A stretch of 64,000 nucleotides of DNA from positions 20,792 to 84,791 of the forward strand of contig NZ_FQZK01000024.1 of NCBI RefSeq assembly GCF_900141985.1, read 5' to 3'. The notes beneath the pieces are model-generated. The model was not told the origin of the DNA and searched no databases. It was given only the letters and a program-made list of their open reading frames with translations. This stretch comes from Nocardiopsis flavescens. Lineage in GTDB: Bacteria; Actinomycetota; Actinomycetes; Streptosporangiales; Streptosporangiaceae. Shown piece after piece: positions 34,511 through 42,182 of the stretch (its first letter is position 1; every line of letters starts with the position of its first letter). Both the position numbers and the translations under genes were made by a program.

Positions 34511-35548
34511 GTGACCGCACTGTCCGGCGCGACCATCGACCACCTGGGTTTCCACGTGGCGGACGCGGACAAGTCCGCGCACCGCATGCGCGAGGACTAC
34601 GGGATGGCGGTGCTCGCCGAGGGGTCCCGCGCCGAGGGGGAGCGCTCCGTCCTGGTCGGTGCCGGGACCGTCCGGATGCTGTTCACCCAGCCCCTCACCG
34701 ACGACCACCCCGCCGCCCGGTACGTGCGCGAGCACGGCGACGGCGTCGCCGACATCGCCCTGCGCGTCGCCGACCCGCGCGCCGCCCACGACCTCGCGGT
34801 CGCCCGCGGCGCCCGCTCCCTGGCCGCCCCCGCCGAGCGCGACGGCGTCGCCACCGCGGCCGTCGCCGGGTTCGGCGACGTCGCCCACACCCTCGTCGCA
34901 CGGGCGCCCGGCCGGGACCTGCCGCCCGGCCTTACCCCCGTCGCGGGAGTCCCCGCCGACCTCGGCCTGGAGGCAGTGGACCACGTCGCCGTCTGCCTGC
35001 CCGCCGGGGAGCTGGCCCCGACCGTCGCCCGCTACCGCGAGGTCCTGGGCTTCTCCACGATCTTCGAGGAGCGCATCGCCGTCGGCGCCCAGGCGATGGT
35101 CTCGGCCATCGTCCGCTCCGACGGCGGCGACGCCACCCTCACGCTCATCGAGCCCGACCCCGGCGCCGAGCCCGGCCACATCGACGGGTTCCTGCGCGAC
35201 CACCGCGGGCCGGGCGTCCAGCACATCGCCCTGGGCACCGCCGACATCACCGGCACCGTCGGGCTGCTGCGCGAGCGCGGCGTCTCCTTCCTGGACGCCC
35301 CCGACGCCTACTACCGGCTGCTCGCCGAGCGCCTGGACCTGCGCCGACACACCGTGGAGGCCCTGCGCGGCCTCGGCGTCCTGGTGGACGAGGACCACGA
35401 CGGGCAGCTCTTCCAGATCTTCGCCCGCTCCACCCACCCCAGGAACACGGTCTTCTTCGAGGTCATCGAACGCCTGGGGGCCACCACCTTCGGCAGCGGC
35501 AACATCCGCGCCCTCTACGAGGCCGTCGAGCGCGGGCGCGCGGACTGA
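34511..35548 (+). CDS. 4-hydroxymandelate synthase-like dioxygenase (HPPD family)
   Basis: Fe(II) enzyme of the 4-hydroxyphenylpyruvate dioxygenase superfamily, 345 residues, with two VOC domains. The metal ligands are H158 (VDHVAVCL), H238 (GVQHIALGT) and E317 (FFEVIER). Length and phrases such as HGDGVADIA, GAQAM, TLTLIEPDP, DEDHDGQLFQIFARSTHPR and GSGNIRALYEAVE match, from memory, 4-hydroxymandelate synthase of glycopeptide-antibiotic producers more closely than tyrosine-degrading HPPD. HmaS turns 4-hydroxyphenylpyruvate into 4-hydroxymandelate, the first step to 4-hydroxyphenylglycine. No hydroxymandelate oxidase or HpgT aminotransferase is nearby, so the product's fate is unknown. A tree with both families would settle HPPD versus HmaS. 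Confidence 0.78.
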   Translation: MTALSGATIDHLGFHVADADKSAHRMREDYGMAVLAEGSRAEGERSVLVGAGTVRMLFTQPLTDDHPAARYVREHGDGVADIALRVADPRAAHDLAVARGARSLAAPAERDGVATAAVAGFGDVAHTLVARAPGRDLPPGLTPVAGVPADLGLEAVDHVAVCLPAGELAPTVARYREVLGFSTIFEERIAVGAQAMVSAIVRSDGGDATLTLIEPDPGAEPGHIDGFLRDHRGPGVQHIALGTADITGTVGLLRERGVSFLDAPDAYYRLLAERLDLRRHTVEALRGLGVLVDEDHDGQLFQIFARSTHPRNTVFFEVIERLGATTFGSGNIRALYEAVERGRAD

Positions 35549-35672
35549 CCGGGGCGACGGGGGCGCCCGCGCGGCCGTCCCGCCGACCGGTGCGCGCGCC
35601 CGCGCCGACCCTGGCGCCCCGCCCTCCCAGGGGGTAGGAAGAGGGGGACCGAGGGCGGAGGGGGACACCGAC

Positions 35673-37346
35673 ATGGGCTGGTCCGCACACGAGGGCACGA
35701 TGGAGCGGCTGCGTCCGCGGCTGGACTTCGCCCGGTTCGACCGGCTGCGCTCCTACGGGGTCGAACAGGAGGTCGCGGCGGGCGACGTGCTCACCCGCTC
35801 CGGCGACTTCGAGCACGACCTCGTCGTCCTGGACGAGGCCCACGTCGAGATCGTGCGCGAGGCGTCCTTCGACCGCCCCGAGGAGGTCGTCATGACCATG
35901 GGGCCGGGGGACTTCCTGGGCGAGGTCAACCTCCTCGGCAACTACATGGCGTTCGTGACGGTCCGGGTGGTGGCGCCGGGGCGCGTCCACCGCCTCTCCA
36001 AGGACCGCTTCCGCACGATGATGGCGGAGGAGGTGGAGCTGTCCGACATCGTGCTGGAGGCCCTGCTGGTCCGCCGGGAGTACCTGCACGAGGTCGTCCG
36101 CCCCGTCGACGTGGTCGGGCACCACATGTCGTCCGCCACCCTGGCCCTGCGCACCTACGCGGCCCGGGTCCGGCTGCCCTACGCGTGGCACGACGCCGAC
36201 TCCCCGGACGGCCGGCGGCTGCTCGACACCGTCGGCCTGCGCGGCGACGACCTCCCGGCGGTGGTGTTCGCCGGGCAGGTGACGCGCAACGTCACCCCCG
36301 GCATCCTGGCCGAGCGCATCGGCAAGGCCTACCGCCCCAGCTGCAAGGACGTCGACCTCGTGGTGGTGGGCGCCGGCCCCGCCGGGCTGGCGGCCGGGCT
36401 CTACGGGGCCTCGGAGGGGCTCAACACCGTCGTCCTGGACGCCCTGGGCGCCGGCGGGCAGGCGGCGTCCAGCTCCCGGATCGAGAACTACCCGGGCTTC
36501 CCGCACGGCATCGCGGGAGAGGAGCTGACCCGGCTGTCGTCGATCCAGGCGCTCAAGTTCGGCGCCGAGATGTACATGCCCTGCCGGGTCGAGCGGCTCG
36601 ACACCACCGGCCCCGACCCGGTGCTGTACCTGGCCGACGGCAGCCGCATCGACACCAGGGCGGTGGTGGTGGCCTCCGGCGCGCGGTACCGCACCCTGCC
36701 GCTGGAGGGGTGGGCCGACTTCGAGGAGTCGGGGTGCATCTTCTACGCGGCCACGGAGCTGGAGGTGCGCTCCTGCTCCCGGCACCCGGTCACCGTGGTG
36801 GGCGGCGCGAACTCGGCGGGGCAGGCCGCCCTGTACCTGGCGGGCCGGGGCAGCCGCGTCGACCTCGTGGTCCGCGGGCCGGACCTGTCGGCCAAGATGT
36901 CGGAGTACCTGGTGGCGCGCCTGCACGACCACCCGGACGTCACCGTGCACACCGGCACGGAGGTCACCGGGCTCAAGGGCGACCGCAAGCTCGCGGAGGT
37001 CGTGCTCACCGACCGGCGCACGGGGCGGGAGGCGGCCCGCCCGACCAGCGGCCTGTTCTGCTTCATCGGCGCCAGCCCGGCCACGGGGTGGCTGGACGGG
37101 GTCACCCGGGACCGCAGCGGGTTCGTGTGCACCGACTCCTCCCTGGCCGAACCGGGTCTGGGGCCGGTGTGGGAGAAGCTGGGGCGCGGGCCGCTGCCGT
37201 TCGAGACCAGCGCGCCCTCGGTGTTCGCGGTGGGGGACACCCGCACCGGGTCGATCAAGCGGGTCGCGGCGGCCATGGGCGAGGGCGCCAGCGCCATCGC
37301 GTCGGTGCACGCGGCGCTGGCGGAGCGGCGGCACCGGACGGTGTAG
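35673..37346 (+). CDS. cNMP-binding / thioredoxin-like / thioredoxin reductase-like fusion protein
   Basis: A 557-residue three-part protein. Residues ~20-130 form a cyclic-nucleotide-binding fold (GDVLTRSGDFEHDLVVLDEA, then MGPGDFLGEVNLLG, the phosphate-binding cassette region). Residues ~150-222 look like a glutaredoxin/thioredoxin fold without CxxC (RLPYAWHDADS, LPAVVFAGQVTRN). Residues ~227-557 are an FAD/NAD(P)H module like thioredoxin reductase: VVVGAGPAGLAAG, ENYPGFPHGI, VVGGANSAGQAALYLA and SVFAVGDTRTGSIKR. The CxxC that relays electrons in true thioredoxin reductase is replaced (FYAATELE), so it cannot act in that way. Probably a cytosolic redox enzyme gated by a nucleotide; substrate unknown. 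ATG at 35673. Confidence 0.8.
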   Translation: MGWSAHEGTMERLRPRLDFARFDRLRSYGVEQEVAAGDVLTRSGDFEHDLVVLDEAHVEIVREASFDRPEEVVMTMGPGDFLGEVNLLGNYMAFVTVRVVAPGRVHRLSKDRFRTMMAEEVELSDIVLEALLVRREYLHEVVRPVDVVGHHMSSATLALRTYAARVRLPYAWHDADSPDGRRLLDTVGLRGDDLPAVVFAGQVTRNVTPGILAERIGKAYRPSCKDVDLVVVGAGPAGLAAGLYGASEGLNTVVLDALGAGGQAASSSRIENYPGFPHGIAGEELTRLSSIQALKFGAEMYMPCRVERLDTTGPDPVLYLADGSRIDTRAVVVASGARYRTLPLEGWADFEESGCIFYAATELEVRSCSRHPVTVVGGANSAGQAALYLAGRGSRVDLVVRGPDLSAKMSEYLVARLHDHPDVTVHTGTEVTGLKGDRKLAEVVLTDRRTGREAARPTSGLFCFIGASPATGWLDGVTRDRSGFVCTDSSLAEPGLGPVWEKLGRGPLPFETSAPSVFAVGDTRTGSIKRVAAAMGEGASAIASVHAALAERRHRTV

Positions 37347-37547
37347 GGGCGCGCTCGCCTCCGGCGCGCGGTCCCCTGCTCCCGGTACGCGGAGTTCCGA
37401 TCCCGGCTCCCTGCTCCTCGGGCCCGGACCCTCGGGCCCGAAGCCCCGGACCCGCCTTCCCGCGCCTCACGTGCGGTGCGGGCGGCCGGGGTCCGCGCAT
37501 GTCGTGGCCGTGCGCGGCGGCGGACGCGCTCCCGGCCGGGGCCCTCC

Positions 37548-37976
37548 TCAGAAGTCGCCCTCGGCGACCTGGAGGACGGTCAGCCCGAGTTCGCGCCACA
37601 TCCGGACGACCTTGTCCCGGTCGTCCAGCACGCACAGGACGTCGGCACGGTCGCGCACGTGCCCGCGGTACAGCTCGCGCTTGACGGTGTCGTCCGAGCG
37701 GAAGTCGCCCCTGCGCCGCATGTGGAGGTCGCCCGCCACCCCGACGTGTTCGTCGAGCCAGGCCAGCGTCTCCCGGCGGCACTCGTCGCTGCGCCCGGAC
37801 ATGTAGACGACGTCGAGCCCGCCGGCCGCGAGGCGCCGCACCACCTCGATGACGTTCGTGTTGGGGGAGTCCTCGCCCACCCGGTGCCACTCGAAGGGCC
37901 CGCGCGCGTACTCGCCCTCGCGCAGGGCGAGGGTGCCGTCGATGTCCACGAGGATGCACTGTCTTCGGTCGGCCAT
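37548..37976 (-). CDS. HAD polynucleotide phosphatase-like protein (PNKP 3'-phosphatase domain)
   Basis: A 142-residue HAD-superfamily phosphatase resembling the 3'-phosphatase half of T4 polynucleotide kinase. Motif I is LVDIDGTLA (nucleophile Asp and general-acid Asp), motif II VVYMSGRSDECRRETLAWL, then MRRRGDFRSDDTVKRELY, and motif IV LCVLDDRDKVVRMWRELGL. The kinase domain is absent. Such stand-alone proteins may trim 3'-phosphate or 2',3'-cyclic ends of RNA or DNA, or be general phosphatases. The ATG at 37976 gives family length; an upstream GTG-type extension to 38048 lacks support. Isolated gene. Confidence 0.8.
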   Translation of the reverse strand: MADRRQCILVDIDGTLALREGEYARGPFEWHRVGEDSPNTNVIEVVRRLAAGGLDVVYMSGRSDECRRETLAWLDEHVGVAGDLHMRRRGDFRSDDTVKRELYRGHVRDRADVLCVLDDRDKVVRMWRELGLTVLQVAEGDF

Positions 37977-38086
37977 GTCGTCCTTGTTCTCGGGGGAGCG
38001 GTGCCGGGGGTGCCGGGGCCTCCGGATCATAGGCGCTCCCCCCGACACCCGCTCCGCCGCCTACGGGTCGGAAAGTCAGACTTCCC

Positions 38087-38108
38087 GAATTTCTGAAATT
38101 CCTTGACT
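38087..38108 (+). promoter_or_regulatory. Palindrome and -35-like box before the toxin-antitoxin pair
   Basis: GAATTTCTGAAATTC (38087-38101) is a perfect inverted repeat with 7-bp arms, placed directly before TTGACT (38103-38108). It lies 61 bp before the antitoxin ATG. AbrB-like antitoxins commonly repress their own operon from such sites, so autoregulation is likely. Confidence 0.6.
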
Positions 38109-38161
38109 CCGACGCGATGGTGGCCGAACCTGGAAGTGGTCCCCACCCGAGGAGTCGATCG

Positions 38162-38464
38162 ATGAGTCAGACCAAGGAGAAGCGCCGACGCGCGATGATG
38201 CGCCGTAAGAACCAGCTCACCCTGCCCCGCGAGGTCGCGGAGGCCCTGCACGTGCGGGAAGGCGACGAGGTCGAGTTCGCCATCACCGAGGACGGTCGGG
38301 TCACGCTGCGCGGGATGACGGTCGTTCCCACGGACCAGGCGTGGTTCTGGGACCCGGGGTGGCAGCACGGTGAGCGGGAGGCCAGCGGACAGATCGCCGA
38401 GGGCCGCACCGAGGAGTTCGACGACGCGGAATCGATGTTCGACGCTCTGGAAGAGGAGCAGTGA
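38162..38464 (+). CDS. AbrB/SpoVT-type antitoxin
   Basis: A 100-residue protein with an N-terminal swapped-hairpin AbrB domain (RRKNQLTLPREVAEALHVREGDEVEFAITEDGRVTLRG pattern; strand-turn-strand with LPREV and EGDEVEF) and an acidic C-terminal tail (EEFDDAESMFDALEEEQ) suited to wrap a basic toxin. The start at 38162 has GAGGAG 8 bp upstream; an in-frame ATG at 38117 would add 15 residues with no domain. Four bases separate its stop from the toxin's GTG. Together they form a type II toxin-antitoxin operon. Confidence 0.82.
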   Translation: MSQTKEKRRRAMMRRKNQLTLPREVAEALHVREGDEVEFAITEDGRVTLRGMTVVPTDQAWFWDPGWQHGEREASGQIAEGRTEEFDDAESMFDALEEEQ

Positions 38465-38468
38465 GTCC

Positions 38469-38768
38469 GTGGCCACGTTCTCCGTCACCCCCCGTTTCCG
38501 GGCCGACTTCAAGAAGCTGACCAGGGAGCAGGCGGCCCGGTTCCGCAAGGTCGTCACCGAGGAGTTCGCTCCTGACGTCGAGGCCGGCCGCTTTCGGCCG
38601 GGCCTGCGGGTCAAGGGTGTACAGGGCGCTCCCGGGGTCTATGAGATGACCTGGGCGCCGGACGGGCGTGCCACGTGGCAGTACGGGGACGAGCGCCGCC
38701 CTGGCAAGGCGCACGTGGTGTGGCGCCGGGTGGGCACCCACGCGGTCTTCGACCCCGGCCCGCCGTGA
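38469..38768 (+). CDS. RelE/ParE-like toxin
   Basis: A 99-residue basic protein, VATFSVTPRFRADFKKLTRE then helices QAARFRKVVTEEF and a C-terminal strand set (GVYEMTWAPDGRATWQYGDE, AHVVWRRVGTHAVF) in the order of the RelE/ParE fold. Such toxins either cut mRNA on the ribosome or poison gyrase; which of the two cannot be told here. GTG start after GAGGAGCAGTGAGTCC. The open frame begins earlier (38370), but that part overlaps the antitoxin in another frame. Confidence 0.72.
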   Translation: MATFSVTPRFRADFKKLTREQAARFRKVVTEEFAPDVEAGRFRPGLRVKGVQGAPGVYEMTWAPDGRATWQYGDERRPGKAHVVWRRVGTHAVFDPGPP

Positions 38769-38795
38769 CCCGCCCCGCTGAGGCGGTCGGCAGAT

Positions 38796-38811
38796 GTCAA
38801 CAGTGTTGACT
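38796..38811 (+). promoter_or_regulatory. Palindromic operator before DUF4333 lipoprotein
   Basis: GTCAACAGTGTTGAC (38796-38810) has perfect 7-bp arms around one base, and its right end forms a -35-like TTGACT. It lies 143 bp upstream of the lipoprotein start. A TetR/MarR-type regulator would suit, but none is adjacent. Confidence 0.55.
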
Positions 38812-38953
38812 TTAAGTGTGCGGCCCGTGACGGAAATAGTGACAAAAGGTTTGTAAGGCCACAGATTCATATAGAAATATGCGGCCCTGGAACCCCGGGT
38901 CGCGGTCCGCAGTCTGTTCGGGGGCATGTTCCCGCAGATGTGAGGAGACCGCG

Positions 38954-39625
38954 ATGGGGCAGGTCAGAGGTAATCGAGTCATCACCGGAGCCGTTCTCGG
39001 AGCACTTCCCCTGCTCCTGGCCACCGGCTGCTCGTTCAGTTTCGGTGGTCCCGGCGCGGTCGAGGCCGCGGTGGTCGCCGAGCGGTCGAGCGAGATGCTG
39101 GCGGAGGAGGTCGGCCAGACCCCCGACGACTTCACCTGCGCCGACGACCTCCCCGCGGAGGTGGGCGCGGAGATCCGCTGCGAGCTGACCAGCGGCGGCG
39201 AGACCATCGGCGCGACCGTCACGGTGACCTCGGTGGAGGGGAGCGACGTGCAGTGGGACGTCGTGGTCGACGACCAGGTCGCATCCGACGGCGCCGCGGA
39301 CGACACCGCCGCCGAGGACTCCGGCGCGGGGGAGCCCGCGGCCGGGGGCCAGCCCTCCGGTGGCGGCGGCACCACCGCCGCGGCCGTCGACGGCACCGTG
39401 CCCGCCGACGAGGTCGCGCAGAAGTCGTCCGACGCGCTGGCCGAGGTGGTGGGCCAGGCACCCGAGGACCTCACCTGCTCGCAGGGCCTGCCCGCGCAGG
39501 TGGGCGCGGAGATCCGCTGCAACCTCGTGGACGGCGGCATGAACTACGGCGTCACCGTCACGACCACCGTCGTCGATGGCGCCAACGTGCAGTGGGACAT
39601 CCAGGTCGACGACGCGCCCCTGTAG
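38954..39625 (+). CDS. Lipoprotein with two DUF4333 domains
   Basis: A 223-residue envelope protein. The signal peptide ends in a lipobox (LLLATGC), so the mature protein would be lipid-anchored at the cysteine near residue 26. Two DUF4333 domains follow (about 42-115 and 150-223), each with the pattern DDFTCADDLPAEVGAEIRCEL / EDLTCSQGLPAQVGAEIRCNL, giving two cysteines per domain that probably form a disulfide. They are joined by a Gly/Ser/Ala-rich linker. The ATG at 38954 follows GAGGAG; a frame from 38879 would disrupt the signal peptide. Confidence 0.85.
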   Translation: MGQVRGNRVITGAVLGALPLLLATGCSFSFGGPGAVEAAVVAERSSEMLAEEVGQTPDDFTCADDLPAEVGAEIRCELTSGGETIGATVTVTSVEGSDVQWDVVVDDQVASDGAADDTAAEDSGAGEPAAGGQPSGGGGTTAAAVDGTVPADEVAQKSSDALAEVVGQAPEDLTCSQGLPAQVGAEIRCNLVDGGMNYGVTVTTTVVDGANVQWDIQVDDAPL

Positions 39626-39685
39626 GCCCGAACCCCGTCGTGGTGGGACGGCGCCCGTGCCCGTCCCGCCCGGGGGCTCCGCGGC

Positions 39686-39973
39686 TCAGGTCGCGGTACC
39701 GCCCCTCCCGCGGCCGGCCGCCGCGCGGACGAGCGCGGCCCCGAGCGCGAGGAGTGCCCCGGCGGCCAGCGCCGGCCACGCCAGCAGGCCCCGGGCCGCC
39801 ACCGCCTCCGGGCAGCTCTGCCCGGGGACCCCGGAGTCGAAGTACATCGGCGCGGGGAAGAAGGCCGATCCGCAGCCGGACGCGGTCTCCGTCGCCACCG
39901 GCAGCAGGCCGGCCGCCGCCCCGGCGACCGCGACGGCGGCTCCGAGCAGGATCACGATCGTCGTCGTCTTCAC
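39686..39973 (-). CDS. Small membrane protein of unknown function
   Basis: A 95-residue protein starting at the GTG (VKTTTIVILLGAAVAVAGAAAG) with one N-terminal and one C-terminal hydrophobic helix (WPALAAGALLALGAALV). The segment between has two cysteines (ASGCGSAFF and GQSCPEA), likely outside the membrane and possibly disulfide-bonded. No recognised family. The longer frame to 40039 adds a stretch with no signal-like character. Confidence 0.55.
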   Translation of the reverse strand: MKTTTIVILLGAAVAVAGAAAGLLPVATETASGCGSAFFPAPMYFDSGVPGQSCPEAVAARGLLAWPALAAGALLALGAALVRAAAGRGRGGTAT

Positions 39974-40085
39974 CGGGGACCGCCAGGGGGTGGGGTGGGG
40001 GCAGGGGAGCGCTTCGCCCGGAACGCTACCGCGCGGCACCGACGGTCCGCCCCGGGCCCTGCCCGGTCCCGCCCGGCTCCGGAAC

Positions 40086-40508
40086 CTAGGCGGTGCGGGC
40101 GTCGTGCGCCTCGCGGTTGCCCAGCACCTCGCCCATGTTCGCCTCGGCCCAGGCCTTGAGGCCGCGCACCTGCTCGTGCAGCGACAGGCCCAGCGGGGTC
40201 AGCTCGTAGGTGACCGTGACCGGCACGGTGGGGGTCACGGTCCGGGTGAGGAGCCCGTCGCGCTCCAGGGAGCGCAGCGTCTGGGTGAGCATCTTCTGGC
40301 TGACGCCCGCGAGCGTGCGCGCCAGCTCCGAGAACCGCATCGGCCGGGGGCCCCGCGCGTCCTGCCCGCCGCCGAGCGCGCACAGCACCAGGGCGACCCA
40401 CTTGTCGGAGATGCGGTCGAGCAGTTTCCGGCTCGGACACACGTCCAGGAACGCGTTGTACTCCGTCTTGGCCTGCGCCCGCTTCTGGGCCGCCGTCGTG
40501 GTCCCCAT
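40086..40508 (-). CDS. HxlR-family transcription regulator
   Basis: A 140-residue winged-helix regulator. The HxlR hallmark VCPSRKLLDRISDKWVALVLCAL is followed by MRFSELARTLAGVSQKMLTQTLRSLERDGLLTR and YELTPLGLSL. A cysteine in VCPS at residue ~26 is at the position that senses redox or electrophiles in several HxlR proteins. It faces the aldo/keto reductase gene divergently, 131 bp apart, so it probably controls it. ATG at 40508 is preceded by GGAGACGGGAG. Confidence 0.88.
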   Translation of the reverse strand: MGTTTAAQKRAQAKTEYNAFLDVCPSRKLLDRISDKWVALVLCALGGGQDARGPRPMRFSELARTLAGVSQKMLTQTLRSLERDGLLTRTVTPTVPVTVTYELTPLGLSLHEQVRGLKAWAEANMGEVLGNREAHDARTA

Positions 40509-40639
40509 CGCCCGCTCCCGTCTCCTGGACCTCACCAGGGCACCTTGAGGTGCCTACTTCCCGTCGGGAAGGTACCTGACCAGTATGGAGAAGGGCTCCA
40601 CGAGGAACCACCCCTGGCACGGACACGAAAGAGGTAGGG

Positions 40640-41515
40640 ATGAGCGCGCTCTCCCCTTCGCTTCCCGGCGGCACCTGGACGCTGGGCGACCTGACCGTCG
40701 GCCGCTTCGGCTACGGCGCGATGCAGCTGGCGGGCCCGGGGGTCATGGGGCCGCCCGCCGACCACGACGGTGCGGTCGCCGTCCTGCGCGAGGCGGTGGA
40801 CCTCGGGGTCACGCACATCGACACCAGCGACGCCTACGGGCCCCGCGTGACCAACCGCCTGATCCGCGAGGCGCTGAGCCCCTACCCGGAGTCGCTGCAC
40901 GTGGTGACCAAGGTCGGCGCGCGGCGGGACGAGCAGGGAGGGTGGCCGGTGGCCCGGCGGCCGGAGGAGCTGCGCCGACAGGTGGAGGAGAACCTGGAGT
41001 CGCTCGGTGTGGAGGTGCTGGACCTGGTGTATCTGCGCGTCGGTGACGCCACCGGGCCCGTGGACGGGCCGGTCGCCGAGGCGTTCGGCGCCCTGGCGGA
41101 CCTGAGGGAGGAGGGTCTCGTCCGCCACCTGGGGGTGAGCAACGCGACCGCCGCGCAGGTGGCCGAGGCGCAGGCCGTCGCGCCGGTCGTGAGCGTGCAG
41201 AACATGTACAACCTCGCGCACCGGGGCGACGACGCGCTGGTCGACCGGCTGGCAGGCGAAGGGGTGGCCTACGTGCCGTTCTTCCCGCTGGGCGGGTTCA
41301 GCCCGTTGCAGTCGTCGGCGCTGTCGGCGGTGGCGGCCCGGCTGGACGCGGCGCCCCTGTCCGTCGCGCTGGCGTGGCTGCTGCACAGGTCACCGAACAT
41401 CCTGCTGATTCCGGGGACGTCGTCGGTCGCGCACCTGCGGGAGAACGCGGCCGGGGCCGGACTGAAGCTGTCGGGGGAGGACCTGGCCGAGCTGGACACC
41501 ATCGGCCGGAAGTGA
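40640..41515 (+). CDS. Aldo/keto reductase family oxidoreductase
   Basis: A 291-residue NADPH-dependent (beta/alpha)8 enzyme. Of the catalytic tetrad the Asp and Tyr are visible in THIDTSDAYGP and the Lys in VVTKVGA. The usual His-containing strand (DLxxLH) reads VLDLVYLRVGD, with Arg in place of His; related actinobacterial enzymes show the same change, so activity may be reduced or altered. The NADPH-binding end has LIPGTSSVAHLREN. GAAAGAGGTAGGG precedes the ATG. Divergent from HxlR, and the last gene before the first CRISPR leader. Confidence 0.86.
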   Translation: MSALSPSLPGGTWTLGDLTVGRFGYGAMQLAGPGVMGPPADHDGAVAVLREAVDLGVTHIDTSDAYGPRVTNRLIREALSPYPESLHVVTKVGARRDEQGGWPVARRPEELRRQVEENLESLGVEVLDLVYLRVGDATGPVDGPVAEAFGALADLREEGLVRHLGVSNATAAQVAEAQAVAPVVSVQNMYNLAHRGDDALVDRLAGEGVAYVPFFPLGGFSPLQSSALSAVAARLDAAPLSVALAWLLHRSPNILLIPGTSSVAHLRENAAGAGLKLSGEDLAELDTIGRK

Positions 41516-41599
41516 GCCGGGCCGTGACCCGAGCGGGTGGGGTGGGTGGGGGTGGGCGGTGGTCTCCCGCCGGCGGTGTTGTCCGCAGGTGGACGCCTG

Positions 41600-41726
41600 T
41601 TGTCGTTGTCCTGCCGATCCGGTAGAAAACCCGGAAGGGCATTGTTGGCGCATGGGTGTTTTGTCTGTTTTTTGAGAAGTTGTAAAATCGGGTGGTCTCC
41701 CGTGGTATTCGCCCAGGTCATTTACT
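41600..41726 (+). promoter_or_regulatory. Leader of CRISPR array 1
   Basis: A/T-rich leader with promoter TTGTCT (41661-41666), 16-bp gap, TAAAAT (41683-41688), and the final GCCCAGGTCATTTACT joined to the first repeat. About 125 bp are homologous to the leader of array 2 (45417-45545), with the last 16 bases identical. This fixes the array's direction on the plus strand. Confidence 0.85.
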
Positions 41727-42060
41727 GTGCTTCCCGCGCACGCGGGGATGGTCCCGTCGAACGGGCTCTGGTGAACATCGCCGGTTAGTGCTCCCCGCGC
41801 ACGCGGGGATGGTCCCGGGGGCGCGATCGGCCTGAAGGGCAAGCCGCAGTGCTCCCCGCGCACGCGGGGATGGTCCCGCTCTCACTGGTGTGCGTATGGC
41901 CGCGTACCAGTGCTCCCCGCGCACGCGGGGATGGTCCCTCCAGGATGGCGATGGCGGCCACGAAGGTTGTGTGCTCCCCGCGCACGCGGGGATGGTCCCC
42001 GGCCGTCCTCGTGGACGAGGCCAAGGGTTACGTGCTCCCCGCGCACGCGGGGACGGCTCC
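41727..42060 (+). CRISPR. CRISPR array 1, type I-E repeat, 6 repeats and 5 spacers
   Basis: Repeats of 29 bp start at 41727, 41788, 41849, 41910, 41971 and 42032, with 32-bp spacers (exact 61-bp period). The repeat has the palindromic core CCCCGCGCACGCGGGG and ends ATGGTCCC, typical of actinobacterial type I-E. The leader-proximal copy has one C-to-T change (CTTCCCGC), and the leader-distal copy ends GGACGGCTCC, a usual terminal-repeat decay. Spacers are all different. No cas gene in the window. Confidence 0.98.
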
Positions 42061-42182
42061 TCGTGCCGGACGCCCACGGCACCTACAAGGCCCCAGTGAA
42101 CCGCCCGCGATCCACCCCCGGCCCGCACCTCACCCCGCCGGATGTCCTGACGGAACCCCCGGCCCGAGACACCCGGCTTCGC

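Noticed and set aside
41718..42128. Frames through CRISPR array 1 giving repeated PRVRGEH/ARGDG-type peptides
   Set aside because: The peptide repetition is just the translated 29-bp DNA repeat at 61-bp spacing.
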